DNA of 41,887 bases from Bacteroidales bacterium (lineage in GTDB: Bacteria > Bacteroidota > Bacteroidia > Bacteroidales > JAGONC01). This document shows, in pieces, positions 40,058-41,887 of this stretch. Both the position numbers and the translations under genes were made by a program. Under the pieces are notes generated by a model. The model had not been told where the DNA came from. It saw nothing but the letters and a program-made list of their open reading frames with translations, and did no database searches. The stretch is from the NCBI GenBank assembly GCA_028716265.1, contig JAQUQD010000001.1:1-41887 (forward strand), in the 5' to 3' direction. How positions within the stretch are numbered: position 1 is the stretch's first letter; each line of letters starts with the position of its first letter.

Positions 40058-41887
40058 TTAAGAGAGTTTCTTTTTCTGATTGTGTATTTCGAGTTCCTTT
40101 TCAAACTGCCGCCATTTGTTTCCGATACAGACCATGCGGCACTCTTGCTTTAACCGATGGCAATCACATTCGTCAAAGGTCTTGGTCACGATTTTCCGTT
40201 GCTGGACCTGGTGAAACTTGGGTGAACCCGTGGCGGGACTGCCGCTGGCAGGCCGCGCAATCACTTTAAGAGTGATCCCTTCCTGCAATAGACGCTGATG
40301 GATGAAATTCCAAGCTCCCATGTTCACCGGTTCTTCCTGAACCCAGAGCAGCCTTTCTGCATTTGTGTATTTCTCTGTTATCGCTTTTATCTGGACAATA
40401 GGCAGAGGATAAAGCTGTTCAACGCGTACCAGTGCTATTTCCTTAGTATCGATCTTTTCCTTTTCTTCCAGCAGGTCATAGTAAACCTTGCCACTACAGA
40501 AAGCAACCTTGGTCACATGCGTTGGATCCGGGGTGTCGTCGTCGATCACTTCCCTGAATCCGCCCGAAGTGAAGTCCGAAAGACTGGAAACACATCGTGG
40601 ATGCCTCAGGAGACTTTTGGGAGTGAACAGGATGAGGGGTTTCCGGATTGGTCTTTTAAGTTGCCTGCGCAGGATATGGAATAAATTGGCTGGCGTCGAG
40701 CAGTTAGCAACCTGCATATTTTGTTCGGCACAAAGGGTCAGAAAACGCTCCATCCGCCCTGAGGAATGCTCCGGCCCCTGGCCCTCAAAGCCATGCGGTA
40801 GAAGGACGACAAGATGGTTCATCACGTTCCACTTATCTTCAGCGCTGCTCAGGTACTGATCAAACATGATCTGGGCACCGTTGCTGAAATCACCGAATTG
40901 TGCCTCCCAGAGAACCAGATCATTAGGGGATGCCAGGGCATAGCCGTATTCAAAGCCCAGAACGCCGTATTCCGACAACAGGGAATTATAGATCTTAAAA
41001 CGTCCCTGGTTTTCTTTTAGGTGCTGCAGCGGAGTGAATTTTTCTTCTGAGTCCTCTATCGTAAGCACCGCATGACGGTGTGAAAACGTTCCTCTCTGGG
41101 AGTCCTGTCCGCTCAGCCTGACATGGACGCCTTCCAAAAGCAGGGTGGCAAAGGCCATAAGCTCTGCCATTGCCCAGTCGGCCACACCGTTGACCAGGAT
41201 CATCTCCCTGCGGTCATTCTGAAGTTTCACCGTTTTACGGAAAAACTTCTTGCCCTCGGGAAGAGCTGTAACTCTTTCGGTTATGAAAAGCAGAAGATCC
41301 TTTTCGACGGAAGTGTCCGGCGAGGAATGAAAATCATCCTGTGAAGCTCTTCGGATACCTGTCCAGCTATCTTCGAGAAAGGAGGTGATGTGCGCTTTTT
41401 CGATCTCTTTTGACCGCATCAGCGATACCTCCAACAGATCGGTGAATGCTTTTTCCATCCTGTTGACGGCATCCTGCCCGATAAATCCCTGCTCCATCAG
41501 TCGGGTTGCGTAGATCTCCCGCGGATCCGGATGGTTCTCGATGATCCGGTATAGAACCGGCTGTGTGAACCTGGGCTCATCTCCTTCATTGTGACCGTAT
41601 TTCCTGTACCCCAGCAGATCGATAAAAACATCTTTATGGAAAAGGTTTCTGAACTCTACGGCCATCTCCACAACAAAGGCAACCGCTTCCGCATCATCTC
41701 CGTTTATATGAAATACAGGCGACTGGATCGTTTTGGCTACGTCTGTGCAATAGATGCTGGTTCTGCCTTCAATGTAGTTCGTGGTGAATCCCAGCTGGTT
41801 ATTGACCACCATGTGGATTGTACCACCGGTCTGGTATGCTTCAAGACCTGACATCTGAATGACTTCGTACACCAATCCCTGTCCTGC
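40058..41887 (-). CDS. sucA: 2-oxoglutarate dehydrogenase E1 component (5' part outside window)
   Basis: Thiamine-diphosphate enzyme that decarboxylates 2-oxoglutarate. About 609 residues, the C-terminal two-thirds, are visible; the frame is open to the window edge and the last codons there read AGQG before LVYEVIQMS, the typical E1 run. Seen: TGGTIHMVVNNQLGFTT, VFHINGDDAEAV (with the GDD cofactor region), YRKYGHNEGDEP, and later FDQYLSSAEDKW, LLPHGFEGQGPEHSSGRMERFL and EEPVNMGAWNF. These are SucA markers, distinct from pyruvate dehydrogenase E1. It leads the operon sucA-sucB-nadB-hexapeptide protein. Confidence 0.94.
   Translation of the reverse strand, partial: AGQGLVYEVIQMSGLEAYQTGGTIHMVVNNQLGFTTNYIEGRTSIYCTDVAKTIQSPVFHINGDDAEAVAFVVEMAVEFRNLFHKDVFIDLLGYRKYGHNEGDEPRFTQPVLYRIIENHPDPREIYATRLMEQGFIGQDAVNRMEKAFTDLLEVSLMRSKEIEKAHITSFLEDSWTGIRRASQDDFHSSPDTSVEKDLLLFITERVTALPEGKKFFRKTVKLQNDRREMILVNGVADWAMAELMAFATLLLEGVHVRLSGQDSQRGTFSHRHAVLTIEDSEEKFTPLQHLKENQGRFKIYNSLLSEYGVLGFEYGYALASPNDLVLWEAQFGDFSNGAQIMFDQYLSSAEDKWNVMNHLVVLLPHGFEGQGPEHSSGRMERFLTLCAEQNMQVANCSTPANLFHILRRQLKRPIRKPLILFTPKSLLRHPRCVSSLSDFTSGGFREVIDDDTPDPTHVTKVAFCSGKVYYDLLEEKEKIDTKEIALVRVEQLYPLPIVQIKAITEKYTNAERLLWVQEEPVNMGAWNFIHQRLLQEGITLKVIARPASGSPATGSPKFHQVQQRKIVTKTFDECDCHRLKQECRMVCIGNKWRQFEKELEIHNQKKKLS

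Overview
The window looks like chromosomal DNA of an environmental member of the Bacteroidota (Bacteroidales/Marinilabiliales-like, possibly from a metagenome). Evidence: a type IX secretion (T9SS) C-terminal domain, families typical of the phylum (DUF4296, DUF6089-like, paired Skp/OmpH genes, a long RecQ), almost no Shine-Dalgarno sequences, and repeated TAnnTTTG motifs just upstream of genes, matching the Bacteroidota -7 promoter box. Both ends cut genes: a secreted endonuclease on the left and 2-oxoglutarate dehydrogenase E1 on the right. No gene-free stretch exceeds 300 bases. No CRISPR array, insertion sequence, prophage or rRNA was seen.

Layout. 1-5.1 kb: T9SS-exported endonuclease I, polyprenol-phosphate mannosyltransferase, dihydroorotase, MORN-repeat lipoprotein. 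5.1-5.3 kb: bidirectional terminator and initiator tRNA (minus strand). 5.3-9.4 kb: era, der, hslR, deoC and a small lipoprotein. 9.4-12.7 kb (minus): recQ, a membrane-anchored OmpH-like protein and a DUF4296 lipoprotein. 12.9-14.7 kb: kdsD and lptB (lipopolysaccharide synthesis and transport). 14.6-16.9 kb (minus): serine hydrolase and pssA. 17-20.1 kb: an unknown protein, queA, and a fusion of a THEP1-like NTPase with MobA.

20.3-26.8 kb is the most distinctive part. It is a tightly spaced plus-strand cluster with a Tat-exported molybdopterin oxidoreductase of the polysulfide/thiosulfate reductase type, its four-cluster ferredoxin subunit and NrfD-like membrane subunit, two half-size YeeE/YedE sulfur transporters, a membrane-anchored rhodanese-like protein and tatC. 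The rhodanese lacks the catalytic cysteine; its only cysteine is the next-to-last residue of a lysine-rich tail. The MobA fusion just upstream could supply the molybdenum dinucleotide cofactor. Together the genes suggest anaerobic respiration with sulfur compounds, combined with sulfur uptake and perhaps a tail-borne sulfur carrier.

26.9-28.9 kb: two LiaI/LiaF-like membrane proteins and an alpha/beta hydrolase. 29-36.7 kb: pdxJ, then a housekeeping and envelope block running CBS protein, nadK, outer-membrane-like protein, uppS, bamA and two skp/ompH genes, ending at a clear hairpin terminator. 36.7-41.9 kb (minus): sucA, sucB, nadB and a gamma-carbonic-anhydrase-like protein.
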